A stretch of DNA of 64,000 bases from Pseudomonadaceae bacterium. Lineage in GTDB: Bacteria; Pseudomonadota; Gammaproteobacteria; Pseudomonadales; Azotimanducaceae. Position numbers and translations under genes: made by a program. Within the stretch, counting starts at the first letter, position 1. Every line of letters begins with the position of its first letter. The notes under the pieces are model-generated. The model was not told where the DNA came from. It saw only the letters and a list, made by a program, of their open reading frames with translations, and did not search any database. Location of the stretch: positions 310,001 to 374,000 of the forward strand of contig JANSXA010000005.1 of the NCBI GenBank assembly GCA_024743175.1, read 5' to 3'. Below, piece by piece: positions 28,653 to 37,735 of this stretch.

Positions 28653-29392
28653 CAAAGCGATTAACGGATAAAACCGCGCTGGTTACAGCTGCGGGTCAGG
28701 GGATTGGTCGCGCAACAGCGGCTGCGTTTCACGCCAATGGCGCCCGGGTCATTGCAACCGATATCAATTCAGATCTACTGGCTAAACTGCAGGAAGATTT
28801 TCCACAGATAATCTGCGAGAAAATGGACGTCACCAGCAACGCGGACGTTTCCGCCGTTGCCGCAAAACACGCGGATATCGACGTTTTATTCAACTGTGCC
28901 GGTTTTGTACATCACGGTAACCTGCTCGATACAGACGATCAGGCGCTGGCCGGCTCCTTCGATATCAACGTGACCTCCATGTATCGCACCATCAGACAAT
29001 GGCTGCCTAACATGATCAAAAAGGGGGGTGGTTCAATCGTCAATATGTCGTCAGTGGCCTCCTCGGTAGCCGGCGTACCCGACCGGTTTGTGTACGGAAC
29101 AACGAAGGCGGCGGTGGTTGGCCTGACTAAATCGGTCGCGGCTGATTTTGTAAAAAGCGGTGTTCGCTGCAATGCCATCTGCCCGGGCACTGTAGAAACC
29201 CCTTCCCTGCATGAACGGATCCAGAGGTTCGATGACCCCGATATAGCACAGCAGAATTTCATTGACCGCCAGCCCATGGGCAGACTCGGTCAGCCTGCAG
29301 AGATTGCTGCTCTGGCAGTGTACCTCGCCAGCGATGAATCCAGTTTCACCACCGGCACCATTCACGTCATTGATGGGGGCTGGTCAAACTAG
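28649..29392 (+). CDS. SDR family oxidoreductase, probable 2-keto-3-deoxy-L-fuconate dehydrogenase
   Basis: TAAGQGIGRATAAAF, FNCAGFVHHG, YGTTKAAVVGLTKSVAADF; operon context. Confidence 0.85.
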   Translation: MTKRLTDKTALVTAAGQGIGRATAAAFHANGARVIATDINSDLLAKLQEDFPQIICEKMDVTSNADVSAVAAKHADIDVLFNCAGFVHHGNLLDTDDQALAGSFDINVTSMYRTIRQWLPNMIKKGGGSIVNMSSVASSVAGVPDRFVYGTTKAAVVGLTKSVAADFVKSGVRCNAICPGTVETPSLHERIQRFDDPDIAQQNFIDRQPMGRLGQPAEIAALAVYLASDESSFTTGTIHVIDGGWSN

Positions 29393-29435
29393 TGTCAGGG
29401 CGCTTGAGCGTCTGGCCAAAAGTCTGTACTCTAAA

Positions 29436-29457
29436 TGCGAATGATTCTTATTTGCGA
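29436..29457. promoter_or_regulatory. putative Fur box
   Basis: Minus strand reads GCAAATAAGAATCATTCGCATT, close to the Fur consensus; just upstream of 29463 ORF. Confidence 0.6.
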
Positions 29458-29462
29458 TAAAG

Positions 29463-29780
29463 ATGCAAGCTACGCAGACCTTCCTGAACCGCCGCCTCCG
29501 CGTCCCACGGAAAGCACTAGAAGCACAACCCAACTGCGCCTGTGAAGAACGCTATTTACTGACCGTGAGTGAAGTACCTGAACTGATCATTCTTGATCAG
29601 GCAACAGGCACTAGGATGCGGCGCTTTGATGCGCACATTCTGCGATATCTCGTGACTTCAGGTGCGCTACCAAAGCATTATCATCGAACTGGCACCTATG
29701 CCTGCAACAAAAACTTAGTCTGGCATCTTTTTCTTGCTGCCGCTGCAGCCCAGATGTCGTTTACTCAGCTGAGCAGATGA
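29463..29780 (+). CDS. hypothetical protein downstream of Fur box
   Basis: 105-aa ORF between Fur box and PPOX gene; no recognised family. Confidence 0.45.
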   Translation: MQATQTFLNRRLRVPRKALEAQPNCACEERYLLTVSEVPELIILDQATGTRMRRFDAHILRYLVTSGALPKHYHRTGTYACNKNLVWHLFLAAAAAQMSFTQLSR

Positions 29781-29799
29781 ACTTCAAAAAGGAGAACAA

Positions 29800-30411
29800 A
29801 TGACTACGATAAAAACTCTTGAGCAGCTGCGTGGCATCATCGGCGAGCCTCATCCGGAGCTTGGTGAGAAAAACATTAACCACATCGATGAATATGCAGA
29901 GGCATTCATAGCCCGCAGCCCGTTCATCGTGCTGTCTACTGCTGATGCCCAGGGTCGTGTTGATGCATCGCCAAAAGGCGATGATGCCGGCTTTGTCTAT
30001 GTCGAAAACAAACAAACCATCGTTATCCCGGACCGACCAGGCAACAAACTCGCTTATGGCCACACAAACATACTGGCAAACCCGAATGTCGGAGTACTTT
30101 TTGTCATTCCGGAGACCAACGAAACTCTGCGGGTTAACGGCCAGGCGGAACTGGTCGCAGACAGCGATTTGCTGGAAAAGCTAGCTGCTCGAGGCAAGCC
30201 AGCGGTGCTGGCAATCCGGGTCAGGGTGGAGGAATGTTTCTTTCACTGTGGCAAAGCTTTCATACGTTCAGGCTTGTGGAAACCTGACGCGTGGCAGGGT
30301 CGACATCGCGTTTCATTCGGCGAAATGTACGCCAGCCGCAAATCCCTCGACAACGCTGTTGCCGAGGCGATTGATCACTCTATCGACGAGGATTATCGGC
30401 AGAATTTGTAG
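29800..30411 (+). CDS. pyridoxamine 5'-phosphate oxidase family protein (MSMEG_1061-like)
   Basis: SPFIVLSTADAQGRVDASPKGDDAGFV, IPDRPGNKLAYGHTNILANPNVG; SD AAGGAG. Confidence 0.85.
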   Translation: MTTIKTLEQLRGIIGEPHPELGEKNINHIDEYAEAFIARSPFIVLSTADAQGRVDASPKGDDAGFVYVENKQTIVIPDRPGNKLAYGHTNILANPNVGVLFVIPETNETLRVNGQAELVADSDLLEKLAARGKPAVLAIRVRVEECFFHCGKAFIRSGLWKPDAWQGRHRVSFGEMYASRKSLDNAVAEAIDHSIDEDYRQNL

Positions 30412-30418
30412 CCGGGTG

Positions 30419-30742
30419 TCAGCCCGCTACTGCAAGCTTGTCGGCAAACTTCACATCATCACGAAACAGCGGTGTGAGCGGCCGACCCATGGCGTATGAA
30501 TCGAGCACAAACTCACGAATCGCTTCACGCACGGCGCGTTCATCACCGCACTCGCTCAGCAGCTCTTTGAGTAACCCAGCTTCTATTTCAGCCTCAAACT
30601 GGCTCTCATATGGACCGACATCCACACCCTCACGGGTTTGAAAATACCAATCTCTGTTGCCGGACAGGAACACTCTCTCTGAGCGAAACCAGACACGTGC
30701 CTGTTCGTTACCACGATTTACTTTCATATGGATACTTTCCAA
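30419..30742 (-). CDS. hypothetical protein (DUF6316-like)
   Basis: RVWFRSERVFLSGNRDWYFQTREGVDVGPYESQFEAE. Confidence 0.6.
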   Translation of the reverse strand: MESIHMKVNRGNEQARVWFRSERVFLSGNRDWYFQTREGVDVGPYESQFEAEIEAGLLKELLSECGDERAVREAIREFVLDSYAMGRPLTPLFRDDVKFADKLAVAG

Positions 30743-30811
30743 CTTCTGACGCCCCGCATGTTAACCCGCTGAACGAGCGTGTCTGTCGAGAGAATGTGGC
30801 GTTTGTAAGGA

Positions 30812-31690
30812 TTAAGTGACCACTTGCTCGTCCGTATCCACCTGACTGTCCAGTAACGCATCAATCCGAAGCCCGAGTTTTTCCAGATTTGGAGCAAACA
30901 TGGGCACAACCAGCTGATCTACACCCAGAGCACTGTAGGCGGCCACGGTTTCGGGGGTTACCGGGTGTTTGTTCGGCCCAACAATGATCTTGATATCATC
31001 CAGGCGGCGCCCTTCATTGGCCAGCTCGCCTTCGAGATCTGGCAGCCGATCTTCCAAACCCTGGGGCGTAAGATCGTAGCCATACCAGCCATCTCCCTGC
31101 CGGGCCACCCGGCGCAGCGCAGCGGCACTTTCACCACCGAAATAGATCGGCGGATGCGGATTCTGCACAGGTTTCGGGTTGAAGTGACACGCCGTCAGCG
31201 TCTGGGTTGCACCGCTGAACTGGGTGATCCCGGGCGCCCAGAGCGCTTTCATCAGATCAATGTACTCACTGCAAAGACGACCACGCTGATGAAAGTCTAC
31301 GCCGAGGTTATCCATTTCTTCCTTCAACCAGCCGACACCAACGCCAAAATCAACCCGGCCGCCGGATAGAAAATCGACGTCGGCAACCATCTTCGCGGTA
31401 TATACCGGCTGTCTCTGGGGTACCAGTGCAACACCCGTTCCCAGACGAATTTTTTCTGTATGAGCCGCTATGTAGGTAAGCGCGGTGAAAGGATCCAGCA
31501 ATCCTTCAGGATCACCTGGCATACGTCCATTTTCGCTGTAGGGATAGGTTGAGGCGTACTCCGGGAAAAACAGCACATGTTCCGGCATCCAGATTCCGTG
31601 GATACCCTTGGCCTCCAGCAACTGCGTCGAATCTCGTATATAGCTCACGGGCGTGTGTGAACTGAATGCCATGGCTACACTTAATTTCAT
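30812..31690 (-). CDS. LLM class (luciferase-like) oxidoreductase
   Basis: HGIWMPEHVLFFPEYAS, LGTGVALVPQRQPVYTAKMVADVDFLSGGRVDFGVGVGWLKEE. Confidence 0.9.
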   Translation of the reverse strand: MKLSVAMAFSSHTPVSYIRDSTQLLEAKGIHGIWMPEHVLFFPEYASTYPYSENGRMPGDPEGLLDPFTALTYIAAHTEKIRLGTGVALVPQRQPVYTAKMVADVDFLSGGRVDFGVGVGWLKEEMDNLGVDFHQRGRLCSEYIDLMKALWAPGITQFSGATQTLTACHFNPKPVQNPHPPIYFGGESAAALRRVARQGDGWYGYDLTPQGLEDRLPDLEGELANEGRRLDDIKIIVGPNKHPVTPETVAAYSALGVDQLVVPMFAPNLEKLGLRIDALLDSQVDTDEQVVT

Positions 31691-31739
31691 AAATCTGCTC
31701 CTAACTCGTTACAATGGCGTTTTTTCCGGCGAGTGCATC

Positions 31740-32330
31740 TTGTCAGCAATTTCCAACCGCAAAGCAGCAGCATCAAATGCCGTAGTGTCAGACGACGCCG
31801 AACGACTTATTCTCGTCGATGAACGTGACGAACCTGTTGGCTACCTCAGCAAAGCGGCCTGTCACGATGGTGACGGTATCTTACACCGCGCTTTTTCGCT
31901 GTTTATATTTAATTCACAAGGACAGCTCCTGATACAGAAACGCGCGTCCGGCAAGCGCCTGTGGCCAGGCTTCTGGTCAAATTCCTGCTGCTCTCACCCC
32001 CGCGAGGGTGAATCCATGGAAGTTGCCGTTGTGCGGCGCTGTGAGCAGGAGCTGGGATTCAGCACTGCGCTTACTTATCTGTACAAATTCAGCTATCAGG
32101 CCAACTACAAGGACCTTGGCAGCGAGCATGAACTCTGTTCTGTCTACGTCGGCTTTTTTGACGGCGAACCGAACCCGAACAACACAGAGATTGATGCCTG
32201 GCGCTGGGCGGATCCCAGTGAGCTGGACGGTGTTCTGGCAGATCCCTCAGAACCCTTTACGCCGTGGTTCAGGCTGGAATGGGATCGACTCAACACGGAA
32301 TTTGCTGATGCCTTACCTGCGCGCTCATAA
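31740..32330 (+). CDS. idi: isopentenyl-diphosphate delta-isomerase, type 1
   Basis: LHRAFSLFIFNSQGQLLIQKRASGKRLWPGFWSNSCCSHPREGE; NUDIX-like fold. TTG start proposed. Confidence 0.9.
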   Translation: MSAISNRKAAASNAVVSDDAERLILVDERDEPVGYLSKAACHDGDGILHRAFSLFIFNSQGQLLIQKRASGKRLWPGFWSNSCCSHPREGESMEVAVVRRCEQELGFSTALTYLYKFSYQANYKDLGSEHELCSVYVGFFDGEPNPNNTEIDAWRWADPSELDGVLADPSEPFTPWFRLEWDRLNTEFADALPARS

Positions 32331-32438
32331 CCAAAGCTGTAAGCATCCCGGACTGCTCGATATTCCGGTGCAGCGCAGTTAGAATGCGCGTCGCAGCCTT
32401 TGCAGCATTAGTTCTGCTCAACCCCCTTAGGAGAATGC

Positions 32439-33923
32439 ATGGCGCGTCCTAACAGCCATAGTTCGAACACCAACAGTGGTATTGGCATCAGCGGCTTCGC
32501 CAGCTACCTGCCACCCCACCGCGTGCAGCTGGCACACTGGTGCCAATGGACCGGCGACCAGTTCGACAAGATTCGTAACGTTGTCGGCAACAGCTTCCGC
32601 ATGCGCGGTGCCAACGAAAACGCGTACACCATGGCTGCCACTGCTGTATTGCGACTTATTAAACAGTATGACATCGACACCAGTCAGATCGGATTTCTTG
32701 GTCTGGGCACAGAATCCAGCACAGACAATTCAGCCGGCGCTGTCATCGTTAAAGGTATGGTGAATCAGGCTTTGATCGACCTGGGACAGGCGCCCATCAG
32801 CCGCGCCTGTGAAGTCCCGGAATTTAAACACGCGTGCCTCGGCGGTGTATACGCCATGAAAGCAGCAACACGGTATCTGGCCACTGATGGCCGCGATCGT
32901 ATTGCCATTGTGGTCTGTTCCGATATCGCTGAATACGAGCGTGCCTCCAGTGGCGAACCCACCCAGGGTGCCGGCGCTGTGGCGATGCTTATCGAACCCG
33001 AGGCAAAGCTGCTGAGTGTTGATCTGGAAACCAGCGGCAGCGCTTCAGCTTACCGGGGTCCGGATTTCCGCAAGCCTTTTGTACGTTTCATGGGCCAGAC
33101 CCAGGGGCCATACCTGCAACCACGGGATTTCCCCGTGTTCAACGGCAAATACTCAACTACCTGTTACATCGACGAAGTTCTCGCTGCAGCACGGGATCTG
33201 TTTGGCCGCGTTAAACAGAAGCCCAGTGTTTTCATGCGCAGCATGGTGGCCAGTTTTCTGCACCGGCCATATCAACGCATGGCAGAAACCGGGCTTGCTT
33301 TTACTTTCCTGCTGGCCCTGGCGCTTGGCGACGCGGATGATCAGCAGGAGTTGTTGCTTTATGCCCACGGCGCCGATGTTGACCCCGACCAGCTGATCAG
33401 CGAATTGACCACAGAGACAGACGTTTATCGACTGGTTGAGGAAGGCAATATCAGCGAAGAGCTGTTCCCCACATCCAGCAAGACGGCTAAACACTTTCGC
33501 ACCACCGACCGCTTCGGTGAGTTAATGACTGCGATGGGCGAACAGGAAATGAAAGAAGTCGGCAACCTGTACACTGCCTCCCTGCCCGCGTGGATGGCCG
33601 CCGGGATGGAGCACGCATTGCGCCACCGCATGGATGTGACCGGCAAAAGCATTCTGACCATTGGTTATGGTAGTGGTGATGCCGCTGAAATTATTCCGAT
33701 GACCTTTGTCGAAGGCTGGCAGGATGCTGCTGGGAAAATAGCTTTTTCCTCCAGCCTGGAAAATTCCAACGACCTGATTGAATCCGACTATATCAGGCTG
33801 CATGATGCTGACGATATAGCTCTAACAACAAATATAAGCGGTGTATTCCAGATTGACCACGTTGGCCAGGGCAACATCAGCCACGATAATCGTGGCATTG
33901 AGTATTACAAACTGACCAGTTGA
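32439..33923 (+). CDS. hydroxymethylglutaryl-CoA synthase family protein
   Basis: GLGTESSTDNSAGA, EFKHACLGGVYAM (catalytic Cys), FLHRPYQRM (catalytic His). Confidence 0.88.
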   Translation: MARPNSHSSNTNSGIGISGFASYLPPHRVQLAHWCQWTGDQFDKIRNVVGNSFRMRGANENAYTMAATAVLRLIKQYDIDTSQIGFLGLGTESSTDNSAGAVIVKGMVNQALIDLGQAPISRACEVPEFKHACLGGVYAMKAATRYLATDGRDRIAIVVCSDIAEYERASSGEPTQGAGAVAMLIEPEAKLLSVDLETSGSASAYRGPDFRKPFVRFMGQTQGPYLQPRDFPVFNGKYSTTCYIDEVLAAARDLFGRVKQKPSVFMRSMVASFLHRPYQRMAETGLAFTFLLALALGDADDQQELLLYAHGADVDPDQLISELTTETDVYRLVEEGNISEELFPTSSKTAKHFRTTDRFGELMTAMGEQEMKEVGNLYTASLPAWMAAGMEHALRHRMDVTGKSILTIGYGSGDAAEIIPMTFVEGWQDAAGKIAFSSSLENSNDLIESDYIRLHDADDIALTTNISGVFQIDHVGQGNISHDNRGIEYYKLTS

Positions 33924-33924
33924 A

Positions 33925-34686
33925 TTAACGGGTCGTCTGAGCCATAGACTTTGGCTTCGGCGCGGATACGGAGGCGGTCGCCTGCGTGAACTGGTCGAAC
34001 CAGGCATCTGCATCCATCTGCAGCCTGGCACGCATGCCTTTTTTGATCTGCGCAAGCCCATTTTCTGGAAACGTCGCCAGGCGCTCGCATAGCGCCGTCG
34101 CTGTAGCCAGCACCTGATCGTCCGGTACGCTCTGTTGCGCAAAGCCGAGTTCAACCAGACGCGGTCCGGTCTGGCGATCTCCTACCAGTACCAGTTCAGC
34201 CATCGCTGCCTCACTGTGGCGCAGACTCAACCAGGCCAGGTTGTAAGGTGCAGCCATACCGATCTGTGCCTCACCCACCTGCAGGAACGCAGTTTCTCCC
34301 ACGATCAGCAGATCACAGGCGATAGCCAGCGCAGCGCCACCATTGATGGCATACCGTTCCAGAGCACCAACAATTGGTTTACGACAGTTAAACAGACTTC
34401 GATGTGCTCCTCGCCAGATCTGCTGAAATTCACCCACCCAGGCGGGTGGTGGCTCTTGATTGAAAGATTTGAGATCCAGGCCGGAACAGAACGCGCCATC
34501 AGCCCCACGTAACAGTATGACCCGGACATCATCCAGCGCATCCAACTCTGCAAGCCGAGCGGCCAACCCAAGCCCGAGCGGGCCGTTGATGGCATTTTTA
34601 CGCTCTGGCCGGTTCAACACAACTTCAGCCCAACCATCGTGGATAATCGCTTCAACCGCTTCCTGTCCAGCATTCTGTGCTGACAT
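33925..34686 (-). CDS. enoyl-CoA hydratase/isomerase family protein
   Basis: LNRPERKNAINGPLG, RGADGAFCSGLDLKSF, GALERYAINGGAALAIACDLLI. Confidence 0.88.
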   Translation of the reverse strand: MSAQNAGQEAVEAIIHDGWAEVVLNRPERKNAINGPLGLGLAARLAELDALDDVRVILLRGADGAFCSGLDLKSFNQEPPPAWVGEFQQIWRGAHRSLFNCRKPIVGALERYAINGGAALAIACDLLIVGETAFLQVGEAQIGMAAPYNLAWLSLRHSEAAMAELVLVGDRQTGPRLVELGFAQQSVPDDQVLATATALCERLATFPENGLAQIKKGMRARLQMDADAWFDQFTQATASVSAPKPKSMAQTTR

Positions 34687-34695
34687 ACACCCCTC

Positions 34696-35568
34696 CTAAA
34701 TCAACAACCAGATCCCACTCACAACCAGGATCATCCCAAGCACTTCGCGACGATGCAAACGTTCCCCCAACAACCACACAGAGGTTATAACGGTGAACAG
34801 CAGCTCAATCTGACCCACCGCTCGTACGATACCGGCATTCTGCAATGTCATGGCGGTAAACCAGCCCGCCGAAGCCACCATACCAATCACCCCAACCCAG
34901 AGCGCAACCCGCCATGCGGCCAGCGCTCTGCTGATCTGGCCAGGCTCACGCAGGCGCAGGTAGCTACCCATAATCAGTGTCTGCAAAGTCACCGCTACCA
35001 GCAGTGTGAGGCCGGCTCGCTGCAGAACAGTACCATCATCTAACGAAAGACTTGCGCCGCGAAAACCAATCGCGGATATGGCGAAGCCGGCACCGGCAGC
35101 CAGGCCAAGCCACATCGCTCTGTTGGGTTTCAGCAGGTCTGCCAGGCCGATCCGACCTGACAACAACACCACCCCCACCAGGCTCAGGCAGATGCCTGCA
35201 ACCACCCAGAGGCTGACAGTATCGCTGAGGATAACCAGCCCGAATAACGCCGCCTGAGCCGCTTCAGTTTTGGAATAGGCCGTGCCCACCGCAAAGTTGC
35301 CTGTTGTAAACGACTGCAGCAGACAGGCGGTAGCCATAATCTGCGCCACTGCACCGGTGAGCACGTAGAGCCAGAACTGGGTATTCAGCCCGGCAATCTG
35401 TCCATCCCACAGCCACAGCCCATACACCCAGGCAAACGGCAGGGCATAGAGAAATCGGACATACGTCGCACCATTGACCGACAGAGCACCGGTTAAACGT
35501 TTCTGCAGCAGAGACCGGACGTTCTGCAGAAACGCTGCAACCAGCGTAATGCCCAGCCACAGCTCCAT
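34696..35568 (-). CDS. EamA/DMT family transporter
   Basis: 10-TM pattern; GTAYSKTEAAQAALFGLVILSD, LLGERLHRREVLGMILVVSGIWLL. Confidence 0.8.
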   Translation of the reverse strand: MELWLGITLVAAFLQNVRSLLQKRLTGALSVNGATYVRFLYALPFAWVYGLWLWDGQIAGLNTQFWLYVLTGAVAQIMATACLLQSFTTGNFAVGTAYSKTEAAQAALFGLVILSDTVSLWVVAGICLSLVGVVLLSGRIGLADLLKPNRAMWLGLAAGAGFAISAIGFRGASLSLDDGTVLQRAGLTLLVAVTLQTLIMGSYLRLREPGQISRALAAWRVALWVGVIGMVASAGWFTAMTLQNAGIVRAVGQIELLFTVITSVWLLGERLHRREVLGMILVVSGIWLLI

Positions 35569-36935
35569 CAGGCCGCCGCCAGGGCTTTGACCCGGTCAGG
35601 CCGATTGGTCAGATAGATAAAGCGCCCAAGCAATGCAGCCGCTGCAATCGCCAAGCCGACAATCAATCCAACCCAGTAGCCATACACACCGTAATCAAGC
35701 GATTCAAAGTAACCGAAGCCCAGGGTCCAGGAGACAGGGAAGGCAATAAACCAATAGCTCAGGACCGCAATCAGGAAAGGCCGACGGGTATCTTTAAATC
35801 CTCGCAGCACGCCCATAGCGGTAGCCTGTAAGTCATCAAAGGGTTGATAAATGGCGACAAAAATCATCAATTGAGCAGCCAGCGCCACAACCGCAGCTTC
35901 GGTACTGTACCAGGAGGCAATCAGATCGCGGCCGAAGACGAGAATCAATGCTGCAGACAGCGCAAACAATAATGATGTGCCGAGAGCTACCCAGCCACTG
36001 ATCCGGGCAGCGTCGAGATCACCCGCACCTACATTGGTACCTACCCTTATCGACGCCGCCATACCCAGGGCGTAAGGCACCATAAACGCAAGCGCGCCTA
36101 CGTTGCTGGCGATCTGATGCGCAGCTATGGCGTCCACACCTAATCGTCCAATCATCAGAGTCAGGGAGGAAAACAGGGAAAACTCGAGAAAGATTGCCAA
36201 ACCGATCGGCACACCCAGAACGACCAGGCGACGAATAGTGCCAAAGTCCGGCCAGGAGAAGCGTGCGTAAAACCCCGCCTGCGCAATGCGCGAAAAGCGC
36301 ACGACAAGCAACATCGCCAGCAGTTGATACACCAGGGCGATCACAGTGGCCCAGCCGCAACCCTCACCACCCATGGGTGGCACACCATATCCGCCGTAAA
36401 TGAACCAGTAGTTGAGTGGCAACTTCAGCAACAGCGCAGAGGCGGTGATCAGCAGTGCAGGCACCGTCCATCCCGAACCTTCACAGAGATAGCGTAGACA
36501 GTAGTAAAACAATGCAGGGATGACGCCCCAGCTCATCGCCAGCAGATAGGCCCGGGTGACGGGCAATGCTTCTGGATCAACGCCTATTAAATGATAGATA
36601 GGATCCAGATTGCGGAAGACAAAAACCAGCACAATGCCACCAACAAGTGCTATCCACATCGCCTGGCGGACAGTTTCCCCGCCAGCTTCCAGCCGACCGG
36701 CGCCGCGCAATTGAGACACCGTAGGTGTGATCGCCATGACAACACCAGACACCAGAAACATCAGCGGCCAGAACACCACCGTGCCAAGCGCAACACCCGC
36801 CAGTTCTACGGAGCTGACACGGCCGGCCATAATTGTATCAGCGAGGCTGAAACCCATTTGCGCCAGTTGCGTTAACACCAGCGGTAGCGCCAGCCGAAAC
36901 AAGCGCATGAACTCGGCAGAATAGATGTTCAACAA
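35568..36935 (-). CDS. MATE family efflux transporter
   Basis: LALPLVLTQLAQMGFSLADTIMAGRVSSVELAGVALG. Confidence 0.92.
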   Translation of the reverse strand: MLNIYSAEFMRLFRLALPLVLTQLAQMGFSLADTIMAGRVSSVELAGVALGTVVFWPLMFLVSGVVMAITPTVSQLRGAGRLEAGGETVRQAMWIALVGGIVLVFVFRNLDPIYHLIGVDPEALPVTRAYLLAMSWGVIPALFYYCLRYLCEGSGWTVPALLITASALLLKLPLNYWFIYGGYGVPPMGGEGCGWATVIALVYQLLAMLLVVRFSRIAQAGFYARFSWPDFGTIRRLVVLGVPIGLAIFLEFSLFSSLTLMIGRLGVDAIAAHQIASNVGALAFMVPYALGMAASIRVGTNVGAGDLDAARISGWVALGTSLLFALSAALILVFGRDLIASWYSTEAAVVALAAQLMIFVAIYQPFDDLQATAMGVLRGFKDTRRPFLIAVLSYWFIAFPVSWTLGFGYFESLDYGVYGYWVGLIVGLAIAAAALLGRFIYLTNRPDRVKALAAA

Positions 36936-37010
36936 ACGGTGTCCGCTGGCAGGCTGTAATCAAAAGACGGGCATTGTAACCTGCTGCACAGACGCTATGC
37001 TCCCCAGTAA

Positions 37011-37030
37011 ATAAGAATCATTATCATTGA
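37011..37030. promoter_or_regulatory. putative Fur box upstream of rubrerythrin
   Basis: ATAAGAATCATTATCATTGA, near consensus. Confidence 0.7.
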
Positions 37031-37056
37031 CATAGCATAGTGTTAACGCCTTATTG

Positions 37057-37071
37057 ATAGGTAAGGCCTAT
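37057..37071. promoter_or_regulatory. putative OxyR half-site ATAG-N7-CTAT
   Basis: ATAGGTAAGGCCTAT. Confidence 0.45.
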
Positions 37072-37190
37072 GATCACCATTCAGACAATCAAATAGCCAG
37101 CGCCGCCTGAAAGCATATACTTATGCCAGGTCACTTAATTGTTTGACTCGCGAGAAACACAAACCCACTCACTAATGGAGTTCCAACCCT

Positions 37191-37607
37191 ATGGACTTAA
37201 AGGACAGCAATACTTTGCAGAACCTGAAAGACGCCTTTGCCGGTGAATCTCAGGCCAACCGACGCTATCTCTACTTTGCAGCAAAGGCAGACGTCGAAGG
37301 CGAAAATGATGTTGCCGCTGTATTCCGTTCAACCGCTGAGGGTGAAACGGGCCACGCCCACGGTCACCTGGAGTACATGGAAGCAGTTGGCGATCCAGCT
37401 ACCGGCTTACCCATCGGTAACACAGGCGACAACCTGAAAGCCGCTATCGCAGGCGAGACCCACGAGTACACGGATATGTATCCGGGTATGGCCTCTACCG
37501 CGCGCGATGAAGGTTTCGACGAAATCGCGGACTGGTTTGAAACTCTGGCTAAAGCTGAGCGTTCACACGCTAACCGCTTCCAGAAAGCCCTGGACGCAAT
37601 GGCGTAA
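37191..37607 (+). CDS. rubrerythrin (no rubredoxin domain)
   Basis: [56 protein letters not shown]. Confidence 0.93.
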   Translation: MDLKDSNTLQNLKDAFAGESQANRRYLYFAAKADVEGENDVAAVFRSTAEGETGHAHGHLEYMEAVGDPATGLPIGNTGDNLKAAIAGETHEYTDMYPGMASTARDEGFDEIADWFETLAKAERSHANRFQKALDAMA

Positions 37608-37645
37608 CCACGTTACGCACATCGGAGCACTCCGATGTTGCACCT

Positions 37646-37673
37646 GAAGGGCTCGCAAGCGAGCCCTTCTTTA
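37646..37673 (+). terminator. intrinsic terminator after rubrerythrin
   Basis: GAAGGGCTCG-CAAG-CGAGCCCTTC TTT. Confidence 0.85.
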
Positions 37674-37735
37674 TACCGCTCATTATGGGTTTTTCCACCG
37701 CTCCGGAAAAACCAAACAAACTAGAAGGATAGATC

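Noticed and set aside
37602-37618. Inverted repeat GCGTAAC-CAC-GTTACGC at rubrerythrin stop
   Set aside because: Overlaps the stop codon and precedes a clear terminator; without conservation data it is not distinguishable from chance.
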